A stretch of 64,000 nucleotides of DNA from Algiphilus sp. (GTDB lineage: Bacteria > Pseudomonadota > Gammaproteobacteria > Nevskiales > Nevskiaceae): NCBI RefSeq assembly GCF_023145115.1, contig NZ_JAGLEJ010000010.1:110228-174227 (forward strand), read 5' to 3'. The notes under the pieces are model-generated. The model worked only from the letters and a program-made list of their open reading frames with translations. It ran no database searches and was not told the DNA's origin. Every line of letters begins with the position of its first letter. Positions within the stretch are counted from its first letter, which is position 1. The translations under genes were made by a program, and so were the position numbers. This document shows, piece after piece, positions 8,422-16,741 of this stretch.

Positions 8422-9090
8422 ATGCCAACGAATCACGAGTTCACCCGCCCGGACGGCAAGACGGCGCCGGCCTACTACATCGAGCCCGCCGCCGGCGCGG
8501 ACGCGCCGGGTGTGGTGGTGATCCAGGAGTGGTGGGGCATCAACGACCAGATCGAGCGCGTCGCCAATCGCCTCGCCGAGGCCGGCTTCCGCGCGCTGGT
8601 CCCCGACCTGTACCGCGGCGACAAGGCGCTGGATGCCGCCGAGGCCGAGCACAAGATGACCGGCCTCGACTTCGGCGACGCCGCCACGCAGGACGTGCGC
8701 GGCGCCGTCCAGCACCTCAAGTCCGCCGGCGGCAGGGTGGGCACCATGGGCTTCTGCATGGGTGGCGTGCTGTCCTTCCTGGGCGCCATGCACGCTCCCG
8801 AGCTCGATGCCGCGGTGGCCTGGTACGGCATGCCGCCGGAGGAAGCCGGTGACCCGGGCACCATCCGGATTCCGGTACAGGGCCATTTCGGCACCCAGGA
8901 CCAGATGTTCCCCACCGACGCCGTCAATGCCTTCGAGGCCAAACTCGAGGCGGCCGGCGTGACCCACGAGTTCCACCACTACGACGCACCGCACGCCTTC
9001 GGCAACGAGGACTGGGACTACTACGACGCCGACTGCGCGAAGCTGGCCTGGGAACGCAGCCTGGCCTTCCTCGACAAGCACCTGCGCTAG
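8422..9090 (+). CDS. Dienelactone hydrolase family protein
   Basis: This 222-aa alpha/beta hydrolase is of the carboxymethylenebutenolidase (ClcD) type. The nucleophile is Cys112 in G-F-C-M-G-G, with Glu36 in Q-E-W-W-G, Asp in G-T-Q-D and His in H-A-F-G completing the family's active-site set. AAGGAG upstream of the ATG at 8422 supports the start. No other ring-cleavage genes are adjacent, so the natural substrate cannot be stated. It lies four bases before the GDPD gene and may be cotranscribed with it. Confidence 0.92.
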   Translation: MPTNHEFTRPDGKTAPAYYIEPAAGADAPGVVVIQEWWGINDQIERVANRLAEAGFRALVPDLYRGDKALDAAEAEHKMTGLDFGDAATQDVRGAVQHLKSAGGRVGTMGFCMGGVLSFLGAMHAPELDAAVAWYGMPPEEAGDPGTIRIPVQGHFGTQDQMFPTDAVNAFEAKLEAAGVTHEFHHYDAPHAFGNEDWDYYDADCAKLAWERSLAFLDKHLR

Positions 9091-9094
9091 CCGC

Positions 9095-10147
9095 GTGGCA
9101 CGCGCCCCGCGCGGCGGGTGGCGGCTCCGGCTGGCGGGCTTTGTGCTCGCGGCCGCCACCGCCGGCCCGCTCGTCGCGGGCGAGCAGCCGGCACGGCTCC
9201 CGGATGAGCAGGTGGTCATCGCCCATCGCGGCGCCAGCGGCCACCTGCCCGAGCACACGCTGGCCGGCTACGCGCTGGCCCACGCCATGGGTGCCGACTA
9301 CATCGAGCCGGATCTGGTGATGACCGGCGACGGCGTGCTGATTGCGCTGCACGATATCCATCTCGAAGCCACCACCGATGTCGAGGAGCGGTTCCCGGAC
9401 CGCGCCCGCGACGACGGCCGCTGGTACGCGGCGGACTTCACGCTGGCGGAGATCGGGACCCTCTCGGTCCACGAGCGCACCGGCGCCGACGGCACGCCGG
9501 TGTACCCGGAGCGATTCCGCGGCGGGACCGACGGTTTCCGCGTGCCGACCTTCGAGGCCGTGCTCGCGCTGGTCGCGAGCCTGAACCGCACCACCGGCTG
9601 TGCGGTCGGCGTCTACCCCGAGCTCAAGCGCCCCGACTTCCACGCCGCCGAGGGCCTGCCCCTGGAGGCGCCCTTCCTGGCCGTGCTGGATGCTTACGGC
9701 TACCGCGGCCGCGATGCCCCGATCATCGTGCAGAGCTTCCATCCGGACAGCCTCGAGCGCCTGCGCTTCGAGCACGAGACCGGGCTGCGGCTGGTCCAGC
9801 TCATCGCCGATGCGCCCGTCCACGCGCCCCTGCGTACCCCGCGGGGACTCGACGCCATCGCCACCTATGCCGACGGCATCGGCCCCGCCAAGACGCTGAT
9901 CACGGCATCGGACGGCAGCCTGGTACGGCAGGCGCGGGAACGCGGCCTGAGCGTGCACCCGTATACCTTCCGCGCCGACGACGTCGGCGACGGCTTTGAC
10001 AGCCTGGAGGCCGAACTCGCGCGCTTCCTGTTCGACTACGGGGTCGACGGCATTTTCACGGACCACCCGGAGGTGGCGGCGAGGCTACTCGGAACGCGGG
10101 CGCGTGCCGACCGCGCCCCCGCGTGCCGGCAGGCGCGCCCCGGCTGA
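9095..10147 (+). CDS. glpQ: Glycerophosphodiester phosphodiesterase, periplasmic GlpQ type
   Basis: This 350-aa enzyme hydrolyses glycerophosphodiesters to sn-glycerol 3-phosphate and an alcohol. An N-terminal Arg-rich then hydrophobic segment looks like a signal peptide ending near A-G-P-L-V-A-G. The catalytic region has A-H-R-G-A-S-G-x-x-P-E-H-T, then I-E-P-D-L-V-M-T-x-D-G and H-D. The start is a GTG with no strong ribosome-binding site. The stop is 3 bases from the end of the convergent acyl-CoA dehydrogenase gene. Confidence 0.9.
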   Translation: MARAPRGGWRLRLAGFVLAAATAGPLVAGEQPARLPDEQVVIAHRGASGHLPEHTLAGYALAHAMGADYIEPDLVMTGDGVLIALHDIHLEATTDVEERFPDRARDDGRWYAADFTLAEIGTLSVHERTGADGTPVYPERFRGGTDGFRVPTFEAVLALVASLNRTTGCAVGVYPELKRPDFHAAEGLPLEAPFLAVLDAYGYRGRDAPIIVQSFHPDSLERLRFEHETGLRLVQLIADAPVHAPLRTPRGLDAIATYADGIGPAKTLITASDGSLVRQARERGLSVHPYTFRADDVGDGFDSLEAELARFLFDYGVDGIFTDHPEVAARLLGTRARADRAPACRQARPG

Positions 10148-10150
10148 CCG

Positions 10151-11293
10151 CTACAGCAGCGAGCGCGCGACGATCTCCTTCATGATCTCGGAGGTACCGC
10201 CGTAGATGCGCTGCACGCGCGCGTCCACGTAGTGCCGGGCGATCGGGTATTCGCGCATGTAGCCGTAGCCGCCGAACAGCTGCAGGCAGCCATCGGCCAC
10301 GCGACACTGCATCTCGGTGGTGGTGTACTTCGCCATGGCGGCCCCGGCGACATCGAAGTCGCCGTCGGCGAAGCGCTGCTTGCACTGTTCGAGATAGGCG
10401 CGGTGGACCTCGACGTCGGTCTTCATGCGCGCGATCTCGAAGCGCGTGTTCTGCTGCGCGGAGAGCGGCTTTCCAAAGGCCTTGCGCTCGCGGACGTAGT
10501 CGATGGTGAGATCGAGCATGCCCTCAGCCGCCGCCACCGCCGATACCGCGAGGACGAGCCGCTCGCGCGGCAGCTCGTCCATCAGATGCCCGAAGCCGTT
10601 GCCGACGCGACCCAGCACGGCGTCGGCCGGCACCGCAACGTCGGCGAAGAAGAGCTCGGAGGTATCGGCGGCGTGCTGCCCGATCTTCTCCAGGTTGCGA
10701 CCGCGGGAGAAGCCGGGCATCTCCGAGTCGACCAGGAACAGCGTCGTGCCGCGCGAGCCCGCATCGGGGTCCGTCTTGGTGAAGGTGACAATGACGTTGG
10801 CGTGCTGGCCATTGGTGATGAAGGTCTTCTGGCCGTTGATGCGATAGCCGTCGCCGTCGGTCTGCGCGCGGGTCCGCGCGCCCTGCAGGTCCGAGCCGGC
10901 GCCGGGCTCGGTCATGGCGATGGCGCCCACGCACTGCCCGGCCGCCATCCTCGGGAGATAGTGGGCCTTCTGGGCGTCACTTCCGAGATGCAGGATGTAC
11001 GGCGCCGCGATGTCCGAATGCACCGACAGATTCGACGCCAGCGCGCCGTAGCCGGCGCGCGCCACCTCCTCAATGACCGCGCAGGTGAATGCGAAGGGCG
11101 CCCCGGCCCCGCCGTACTCCTCGGGCATGTCGACGCACAGCAGCCCGGCATCGCCCATGCGCTCCCAGAGCGAGCGCGGCAGGATCTCCTCACGCTCCCA
11201 CTGATCGTAGTTCGGGGCCACCTCCTCCTCCAGGAAGCGGCGCACGTTGTCGCGGAACAGTTCCAGCTCGTTGTCCATTGTCGATTTCGGCAT
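10151..11293 (-). CDS. Acyl-CoA dehydrogenase
   Basis: This 380-aa flavoprotein of fatty-acid beta-oxidation carries the family signatures A-M-T-E-P-x-A-G-S-D in the FAD domain, Y-V-R-E-R-K-A-F-G-K-P, and L-F-G-G-Y-G-Y-M-R-E-Y-P. Near the C terminus it reads Y-G-G-T-S-E-I-M-K-E-I. In medium-chain enzymes the catalytic glutamate sits in Y-E-G-T; here that position is Gly, as in the long-chain branch. Chain-length preference is therefore more likely long or branched, which is inference. The start is ATG at 11293. Confidence 0.93.
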   Translation of the reverse strand: MPKSTMDNELELFRDNVRRFLEEEVAPNYDQWEREEILPRSLWERMGDAGLLCVDMPEEYGGAGAPFAFTCAVIEEVARAGYGALASNLSVHSDIAAPYILHLGSDAQKAHYLPRMAAGQCVGAIAMTEPGAGSDLQGARTRAQTDGDGYRINGQKTFITNGQHANVIVTFTKTDPDAGSRGTTLFLVDSEMPGFSRGRNLEKIGQHAADTSELFFADVAVPADAVLGRVGNGFGHLMDELPRERLVLAVSAVAAAEGMLDLTIDYVRERKAFGKPLSAQQNTRFEIARMKTDVEVHRAYLEQCKQRFADGDFDVAGAAMAKYTTTEMQCRVADGCLQLFGGYGYMREYPIARHYVDARVQRIYGGTSEIMKEIVARSLL

Positions 11294-11447
11294 TCAGGTG
11301 GGACGGGAACGGGGACGATAGCAGGCACACGCATTGCGTCACCCCCACCAAAGACCGGCATGCGCCGACGTCACTGTCACATCGGCGTGATTCCTGCACT
11401 GTTATCGTGAACCCGACAATCGTCGAATCTTCAAGGGGTATTCCCGG

Positions 11448-12425
11448 ATGTGGGACGAGCTCGCCCTCGTCGCGGCCGCCAGCTTCGCGCTCGGCTCGAT
11501 GGCGTATGTATACACGCTGCGCGGCAATGTGCAGTACGACACGCTCCGGCAATACCTGCGCAAGGGCTGGCCGATCTTCGCGCCGATCAACTGCCTGCTC
11601 TACCTCGCCTCCCGACCGCGGGCGCGCGGCGCGATCCTCGACCCGGACCGCTACCCCGAGCTCGACGCGCTGCGCGACAACTGGGAAGTGATCCGCGACG
11701 AGGCGGTCGCGCTCCATCGCGCACGACACCTGGAGGCGACCTGCCAGCCGGACTCGAACGCCTACTACGACATCGGCTTCCGCACCTTCTACAAGTACGG
11801 CTGGCGCAAGTTCTACCTCAACTGGTACGGCACGACGCAGCCCTCCGCGCTGGAGCACTGCCCGCGCACGGTGGCGCTGCTCGAGGGCATGCGCTCGGTC
11901 AACGGCGCCATGTTCTCGATGCTCCCGTCCGGCGGTCAGCTCACCCGCCATTCCGATCCGGCCGCGTGCTCGCTGCGTTATCACCTCGGTCTCGCCACCC
12001 CGAACGACAACGGCTGCTTCATCAACATCGACGGGCACGATCGCAGCTGGCGCGACGGCGAGGTGCTGATCTTCGACGAGACCTACCTGCACTACGCGCG
12101 CAACGACTGCGGCGGCGACCGCCTGATCCTGATGTGCGACATCGACCGCCCGGTGTCCTTCGTCGGCTGGCCGATCAACGCCTTCTACAAGTGGCTGATG
12201 CGCCAGACGCTGGTGCCGAACATGGCCGGTGACCGGCGCGGTCTCGCCAACCGGATATTTGCCGGCATCGCGCCGCAGCTCAAGCGCTCCAAGCAGCTCA
12301 AGGCGTCGAACTACCGCGCCTATCTGGCGCTCAAGTACAGCGTCAACATGCTCCTGCTGCTGCTCGCCGCCGCGCTGGCCTGGGGCGCGATCAAGCTCGT
12401 GCTGGCATTCACCGGGCTCGGCTGA
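11448..12425 (+). CDS. Aspartyl/asparaginyl beta-hydroxylase family protein, LpxO-like
   Basis: This 325-aa Fe(II)/2-oxoglutarate dioxygenase has the H-x-D pair at 168-170 and the distal His215, with Arg177 for 2-oxoglutarate. It has one hydrophobic segment at the N terminus (about residues 4-22) and one at the C terminus (about 300-322). That layout matches LpxO, which adds a 2-hydroxyl group to a lipid A secondary acyl chain on the cytoplasmic face of the inner membrane. LpxO activity is inferred; another acyl or peptide substrate is possible. It is divergent from the acyl-CoA dehydrogenase gene. Confidence 0.85.
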   Translation: MWDELALVAAASFALGSMAYVYTLRGNVQYDTLRQYLRKGWPIFAPINCLLYLASRPRARGAILDPDRYPELDALRDNWEVIRDEAVALHRARHLEATCQPDSNAYYDIGFRTFYKYGWRKFYLNWYGTTQPSALEHCPRTVALLEGMRSVNGAMFSMLPSGGQLTRHSDPAACSLRYHLGLATPNDNGCFINIDGHDRSWRDGEVLIFDETYLHYARNDCGGDRLILMCDIDRPVSFVGWPINAFYKWLMRQTLVPNMAGDRRGLANRIFAGIAPQLKRSKQLKASNYRAYLALKYSVNMLLLLLAAALAWGAIKLVLAFTGLG

Positions 12426-12428
12426 TGT

Positions 12429-13349
12429 CTAGAGCGGGCTGTCGGCGGGCATCTCGCCGTGCACCTCGGGCGTGGCGCCCGCGGCACCGGCACCCGGCTC
12501 CCGATTGAGCGCACTGCCCTCGCGCCCCAGCGACACCACCGGCGCATCGTCCCCCAGCGCCGGGCGCTCGGTGATCACGCGCTGCTGCCAGCGGGTATCG
12601 CTGCGCATGGTCGCGGCCGCGATCTCCTGGAGCTGCTGCGCCTCCACGGTGTCGGCCGCGAGCGCGTACATGCGCCCCTGCTCGCGCCAGTAGACGACGT
12701 TGCGTCCGCCCGAGCGCAGGCGATGCACGACGCCCTCGTCCTGCTGCGCCTCGCCCGACACGAACAGGCGCAGGGCGTGGCCGCGGCCGTCCTCGTAGAC
12801 GGCCTCGATGGCCTCGAAGCCCTGCGATTGCACGCGCCGCTGCTCGCTGAGCGCAAAGCCCGCCAGGCCGAGATCGGGCAGCGCGTCGCCGACGTCGTCC
12901 GGCCCGCCCGCCGCCGCCGAGCGGCCCGCCTGGGAGACCACCGGCACGCGCGATACCGCCTCGGCGAAGGCATCGAGATCGTCATCCTGCTGCCCGCCGG
13001 GCACCAGCGTGAACGCCAGCAGCGCGGCCAGGGCAACCGCGGGCACCGCCGCCGCCACCGCCACGCGCCCCTGCCGCCGGCGCCGTGCCCGCAGCCGCGC
13101 ACGCACGGCGCCGGGCTGCAGCCGCTCGGGAACGGCCTCCGACAGCACCGCATCGTAGTGTCCGCGGATGGCGGTGTCCTGCTGCGTCCACGCCGCCACG
13201 CGGCCGGCATCGGTCGTTCCCGCGATGCGGGCACGCAGCTCGCGTGCCCGCGCGCTGTCGGGATGAATGCGGCCGTCCGCCAGCGCGAGCAGATCGCGCT
13301 CGTCGATGCGGTCGGGCCGATCGGCCGCGGTATCGTGATGACGCGTCAT
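12429..13349 (-). CDS. Putative membrane anti-sigma factor
   Basis: This 306-aa protein is encoded directly behind an ECF sigma gene, with a 4-base ATGA overlap. An N-terminal cytosolic part of about 90 residues, a single transmembrane helix at about 95-116 and a C-terminal periplasmic domain fit a transmembrane anti-sigma factor. The N terminus does not show an obvious zinc H-x3-C-x2-C motif, so it is more RseA-like than ZAS-like. Its assignment rests on topology and context. The start at 13349 is chosen for the overlap and the preceding GAGGGTGA; the frame stays open upstream inside the sigma gene. Confidence 0.75.
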   Translation of the reverse strand: MTRHHDTAADRPDRIDERDLLALADGRIHPDSARARELRARIAGTTDAGRVAAWTQQDTAIRGHYDAVLSEAVPERLQPGAVRARLRARRRRQGRVAVAAAVPAVALAALLAFTLVPGGQQDDDLDAFAEAVSRVPVVSQAGRSAAAGGPDDVGDALPDLGLAGFALSEQRRVQSQGFEAIEAVYEDGRGHALRLFVSGEAQQDEGVVHRLRSGGRNVVYWREQGRMYALAADTVEAQQLQEIAAATMRSDTRWQQRVITERPALGDDAPVVSLGREGSALNREPGAGAAGATPEVHGEMPADSPL

Positions 13350-13876
13350 TTCACCCTCCTCAGCGGCGCATTGCCCGCTGCCGGCGCTTCCTGCGAATGG
13401 TGCGCGCGGAGCTGCTCGCGCCCCCGCGCCACGCGCGAGCGCAGCGTGCCGATGGGCACGCCGAGCACCCAGGCTGCGTCCTCGTAACTGAGATCCTCCA
13501 CCGCCAGCAGGACGATGGCATCGCGCTGCGCGGTCGGCAGCGCCTGCAACCCCCGCAGCAGGTCGCGCATCTCGACCTCCCGGAGACCCGGGCTGGTCTC
13601 GCCGGCGGGCTCCGCTACACCGTCCAGCGACACCGCGCGATCGCGATGACGACCATCCCGGCGGCGGTTCAGATGCAGCCGGTAGAGCATGCGGAAGAGC
13701 CAGCTGCGCAGGCGGGCGGTGCCCTTCCACAGCCGCCACTTGCGCATGGCACGCTCCAGGGTGTCCTGCACGAGATCGTCGGCTTCGGCAGGGTGCGCCG
13801 CCAGCGTGCGCGCGTAGCGCCGCAGGTGCGGAATCTCCTCCTGCAGCATCCAGTCGAACTCGCCGCGTGAGCGCAA
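13346..13876 (-). CDS. RNA polymerase ECF sigma factor
   Basis: This 176-aa protein has sigma region 2 with A-D-D-L-V-Q-D-T-L-E-R-A, then R-L-R-S-W-L-F-R-M-L-Y-R, and region 4 with L-P-T-A-Q-R-D-A-I-V-L and G-T-L-R-S-R-V-A-R-G-R. Regions 1 and 3 are absent, as in group 4 sigma factors. It is paired with the anti-sigma gene downstream. The regulon is unknown. A 14-bp GGAACC-bearing palindrome lies 60 bases upstream, between this gene and the DUF4168 gene. Confidence 0.95.
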   Translation of the reverse strand: MRSRGEFDWMLQEEIPHLRRYARTLAAHPAEADDLVQDTLERAMRKWRLWKGTARLRSWLFRMLYRLHLNRRRDGRHRDRAVSLDGVAEPAGETSPGLREVEMRDLLRGLQALPTAQRDAIVLLAVEDLSYEDAAWVLGVPIGTLRSRVARGREQLRAHHSQEAPAAGNAPLRRVK

Positions 13877-13936
13877 ATGCCTTCTCCCTGAATGACTTGG
13901 CCGGTTGCCTTTAGAAGAACACGTCAGATCGCTGAT

Positions 13937-13950
13937 GGTTCCATGGAACC
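13937..13950. promoter_or_regulatory. Perfect 14-bp palindrome with GGAACC on both strands
   Basis: GGTTCCATGGAACC is a perfect palindrome in the 155-base region between the ECF sigma operon (minus) and the DUF4168 gene (plus). GGAACC resembles the -35 element of many ECF promoters and is present in both directions. It could be a paired -35 or an operator. A convincing -10 at normal spacing is not obvious on either strand, so the call is tentative. Confidence 0.4.
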
Positions 13951-14031
13951 GGCAGGGGTCGGGGCGTGTGTTTGGGTCGTGACCGGATCACGAGCGGTCA
14001 CGGAACCAATCTAGAGCGTCAAGGAGTGATC

Positions 14032-14433
14032 ATGTATCAGCGCACTACCAGCCGTTTCCTCGCCCCGATCGCCGTCGCCGTCGCGATGGGCGCCAGCGGC
14101 GCCGCACTCGCGCAGGGCGGTGCCGGGGCAGGAGGCGGCGCCGCCGGCGCCGCACCGCAGCAGCAGGCGGCACCGGATATCGACGTCAGCGACGAGCAGG
14201 TCTCCGCCTTTGCCGAAGCCCAGACCCGGGTCGCCGAGATCGGCCAGAAGTGGACCCCGCGCATGCAGGAGGCGGAGTCGAAGGAAGCGGTCCAGAAGGC
14301 GCGTCAGAGCGCCCAGCAGGAGATGGTGATCGCGGTCGAGAACGCCGGCCTCTCGGTGCAGGAGTACAACAAGATCGCACGTGCCGCCCAGGCGGACGAG
14401 GAACTGCGCGGCCGCATCCAGTCGGAGCAGTAG
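14032..14433 (+). CDS. DUF4168 domain-containing secreted protein
   Basis: This 133-aa protein has a signal peptide ending at A-L-A-Q, then a Gly/Ala/Gln-rich linker and the DUF4168 region with V-S-D-E-Q-V-S-A-F-A-E-A and L-S-V-Q-E-Y-N-K-I-A-R-A-A-Q. The family is periplasmic or exported and has no known activity. The ATG at 14032 follows AAGGAG by 5 bases. It is divergent from the ECF sigma operon and is followed by a strong hairpin, so it is probably monocistronic. Control by that sigma factor is only a suggestion. Confidence 0.82.
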   Translation: MYQRTTSRFLAPIAVAVAMGASGAALAQGGAGAGGGAAGAAPQQQAAPDIDVSDEQVSAFAEAQTRVAEIGQKWTPRMQEAESKEAVQKARQSAQQEMVIAVENAGLSVQEYNKIARAAQADEELRGRIQSEQ

Positions 14434-14450
14434 CAGCCCGCGCACCGGTT

Positions 14451-14475
14451 CGCGCCCCCCGCCGAGGGGGGCGCG
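14451..14475 (+). terminator. Strong GC hairpin after the DUF4168 gene
   Basis: A perfect 10-base-pair stem (CGCGCCCCCC with its complement) encloses a 5-base loop, 17 bases after the DUF4168 stop and just before the convergent trpE stop. There is no T run after it on the plus strand, so it is not a textbook intrinsic terminator. It may act as a mutual end for the two converging genes or as an mRNA 3' stabiliser. Confidence 0.6.
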
Positions 14476-14491
14476 TTCCGGGCTGGCGCGC

Positions 14492-15919
14492 TCAGCGCGC
14501 CTCGCCGACCGCGCGCAGCATCGCGCGCGCCTTGTTCATGGTCTCCACCCATTCCGCGTCGGGGTCCGAGTCGGCCACCACGCCGGCGCCGGACTGGACG
14601 TGCACGCGCCCGTCGTGGATGACGGCGGTGCGAATGGCGATGGCCATGTCGAGATTGCCGCCACCGCCGATGTAGCCGACGGCGCCGCCGTAGATGCCGC
14701 GCCGGACCGGCTCGAGCTCCTCGATGATCTCCATCGCGCGCACCTTGGGCGCACCCGACAGCGTCCCGGTCGGGAACGCCGCCATCAGCGCATCGAGGGC
14801 ATGCGTGCCGGCAGGCAGGCGGCCGACGACATTCGAGACGATGTGCATGACGTGGCTGTAGCGCTCGATCAGCATGCGCTCGGTCAGGCGCACGCTGCCG
14901 GTCTCGCAGACGCGACCGACATCGTTGCGACCGAGATCGATGAGCATCAGATGCTCGGCGAGCTCCTTCGGATCGGCCAGCAGCTCCTCGGCCAGCCGCA
15001 CGTCCTCCTCGTCGGTGGCGCCGCGCGGGCGCGTTCCGGCGATGGGGCGGACATGCATCTCGCCATCCTCCACGCGCACCAGGATCTCGGGGCTGCTGCC
15101 CACCACATGGTGGTCGTCCAGATTCAGGCAGTACAGATACGGCGACGGATTGAGCCGCCGGATGGCACGGTAGAGCGCCAGCGGCTCGGCCTCGAAGGGG
15201 GCGGACAGGCGCTGCGACGGCACCACCTGCATGACATCGCCGGCGCGGATGTACTCGCGGATGCGCTCGACCACGCCGCAGAACGCGTCGCGGCTCATGC
15301 CGGAGACGAAATCCGGCTCCGGCGCGCCGTCGTCGGGCATGCGGTAGTCGGCCGCCACCGGCTCCGCCAGCGTCTGCTGCCACGCGTCCAGGCGCGCCTC
15401 GGCCGCCGCTGCCGCTTCGCCGTCGTCCGCGGCGTGGTGCGTGACCAGGTACATCAGGCCGCGCTGGTTGTCGAAGATCACCAGATCCTCGCTCTTCATC
15501 AGCAGCGCTTCGGGCAGGCCCAGCGGATCGTCGTTGGCACAGGCCACGCGCGGCTCGACGTAGCGCACGCAGTCGTAGCCGATGTAGCCCACCCAGCCGC
15601 CGTCGAAGCGCGGCAGGCGCGGATCGGGCGGCATCGGATCGCGGGCCACCGCATCGCGCAGCCAGGCCATGGGGGCATCCGGACGCACCTCCTCGACGAC
15701 CTCGCCATCGACGCTGCGCGTGATCACGCCCTCACGCAGACGCAGGATCTCGCGCGCGGGCAGGCCGATGAAGGAATAGCGCCCCCAGCGCTCTCCGCCC
15801 TGCATCGACTCGAAGAGGTAGCAGAACGAGCGGTTGCCGAGCTTGCGGTACACGCCGACCGGCGTGTCCAGGTCCGCGGGCAGCGTGCGCACGGCAGCGG
15901 AACGCCTCGCTGTGCCCAT
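14492..15919 (-). CDS. trpE: Anthranilate synthase component I
   Basis: This 475-aa chorismate-using enzyme has a C-terminal chorismate-binding domain with R-P-I-A-G-T-R-P-R-G, L-I-D-L-G-R-N-D-V-G-R-V and F-P-x-G-T-L-S-G-A-P-K. The start is set at the ATG at 15919, 6 bases after GGAGG; a GTG immediately before it is too close to that site. It works with TrpG encoded at about 6 kb. It is 40 bases downstream of rpe, with no gph gene between. A PabB role is less likely given the length and the full TrpE motifs. Confidence 0.95.
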   Translation of the reverse strand: MGTARRSAAVRTLPADLDTPVGVYRKLGNRSFCYLFESMQGGERWGRYSFIGLPAREILRLREGVITRSVDGEVVEEVRPDAPMAWLRDAVARDPMPPDPRLPRFDGGWVGYIGYDCVRYVEPRVACANDDPLGLPEALLMKSEDLVIFDNQRGLMYLVTHHAADDGEAAAAAEARLDAWQQTLAEPVAADYRMPDDGAPEPDFVSGMSRDAFCGVVERIREYIRAGDVMQVVPSQRLSAPFEAEPLALYRAIRRLNPSPYLYCLNLDDHHVVGSSPEILVRVEDGEMHVRPIAGTRPRGATDEEDVRLAEELLADPKELAEHLMLIDLGRNDVGRVCETGSVRLTERMLIERYSHVMHIVSNVVGRLPAGTHALDALMAAFPTGTLSGAPKVRAMEIIEELEPVRRGIYGGAVGYIGGGGNLDMAIAIRTAVIHDGRVHVQSGAGVVADSDPDAEWVETMNKARAMLRAVGEAR

Positions 15920-15959
15920 CACGCGCCTCCCGTGCGTCGCCGGTGAGTGGCAGCCGTCA

Positions 15960-16649
15960 TCACGCGCTGTGCGCGCGCTCTATGGCGGCGCGCATGTCGG
16001 CGATGACGGCACCGTAATCGTCGGCGCCGAAGATGGCGGAGCCCGCGACGAAGGTATCGGCGCCGGCGGCGGCGATCTCGCCGATGTTGCCCGCCTTGAC
16101 GCCGCCGTCGATCTCCAGCCGGATGTCGCGGCCGGAATCGTCGATCCTGCGCCGTGCGGCGCGCAGCTTGTCGAGCGTCGACGGGATGAAGGACTGCCCG
16201 CCGAAGCCGGGGTTGACCGACATCAGCAGCACCATGTCGAGCTTGTCCATCACCCAGTCGAGCACCGACAGCGGCGTGGCCGGGTTGAGGACCAGACCGG
16301 CCCTGCAGCCGGCGTCGCGGATGGCGCCCAGGCTGCGGTCGATGTGCCGGGTCGCCTCCGGATGGAAGGTGATGATGCTGGCACCGGCGCGCGCGAAGGC
16401 CTGCGCCAGCTCGTCGACCGGCTCCACCATCAGGTGGACGTCGATGGGCGCGGTGATGCCGTAGTCGCGCAGCGCCTGGCAGATCACGGGCCCGAAGGTC
16501 AGGTTGGGCACGTAATGGTTGTCCATCACGTCGAAATGCACGATGTCGGCTCCCGCGGCGAGGACGTCGCGCACCTCGTCGCCGAGGCGCGCCATGTCCG
16601 CCGAGAGGATGCTGGGCGCGATCAGCGCCGGACGGGGGGATGCGTTCAT
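15960..16649 (-). CDS. rpe: Ribulose-phosphate 3-epimerase
   Basis: This 229-aa TIM-barrel enzyme interconverts ribulose 5-phosphate and xylulose 5-phosphate in the pentose phosphate pathway. Motifs in order are I-A-P-S-I-L-S-A-D, the metal-binding H-F-D-V-M-D and D-V-H-L-M-V, V-N-P-G-F-G-G-Q, and E-I-D-G-G-V. It sits immediately upstream of trpE on the same strand. The plus-strand purC gene begins 92 bases beyond its start, so both probably share a short divergent promoter region. Confidence 0.97.
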   Translation of the reverse strand: MNASPRPALIAPSILSADMARLGDEVRDVLAAGADIVHFDVMDNHYVPNLTFGPVICQALRDYGITAPIDVHLMVEPVDELAQAFARAGASIITFHPEATRHIDRSLGAIRDAGCRAGLVLNPATPLSVLDWVMDKLDMVLLMSVNPGFGGQSFIPSTLDKLRAARRRIDDSGRDIRLEIDGGVKAGNIGEIAAAGADTFVAGSAIFGADDYGAVIADMRAAIERAHSA

Positions 16650-16741
16650 GGGCGCGGATTGTGCCTGCAGGCGCGATCCGGGGCCACCGGGGGCACCGTT
16701 GCGGGCACAATGCCGCCTGCGAGTTCCACCGAGGTAGCCGC

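Noticed and set aside
14484..14500. GGCGCGCT-C-AGCGCGCC dyad at the trpE stop
   Set aside because: It overlaps the last codons of trpE and a one-base loop cannot form a stable hairpin. It is probably coincidence of GCGC-rich sequence.
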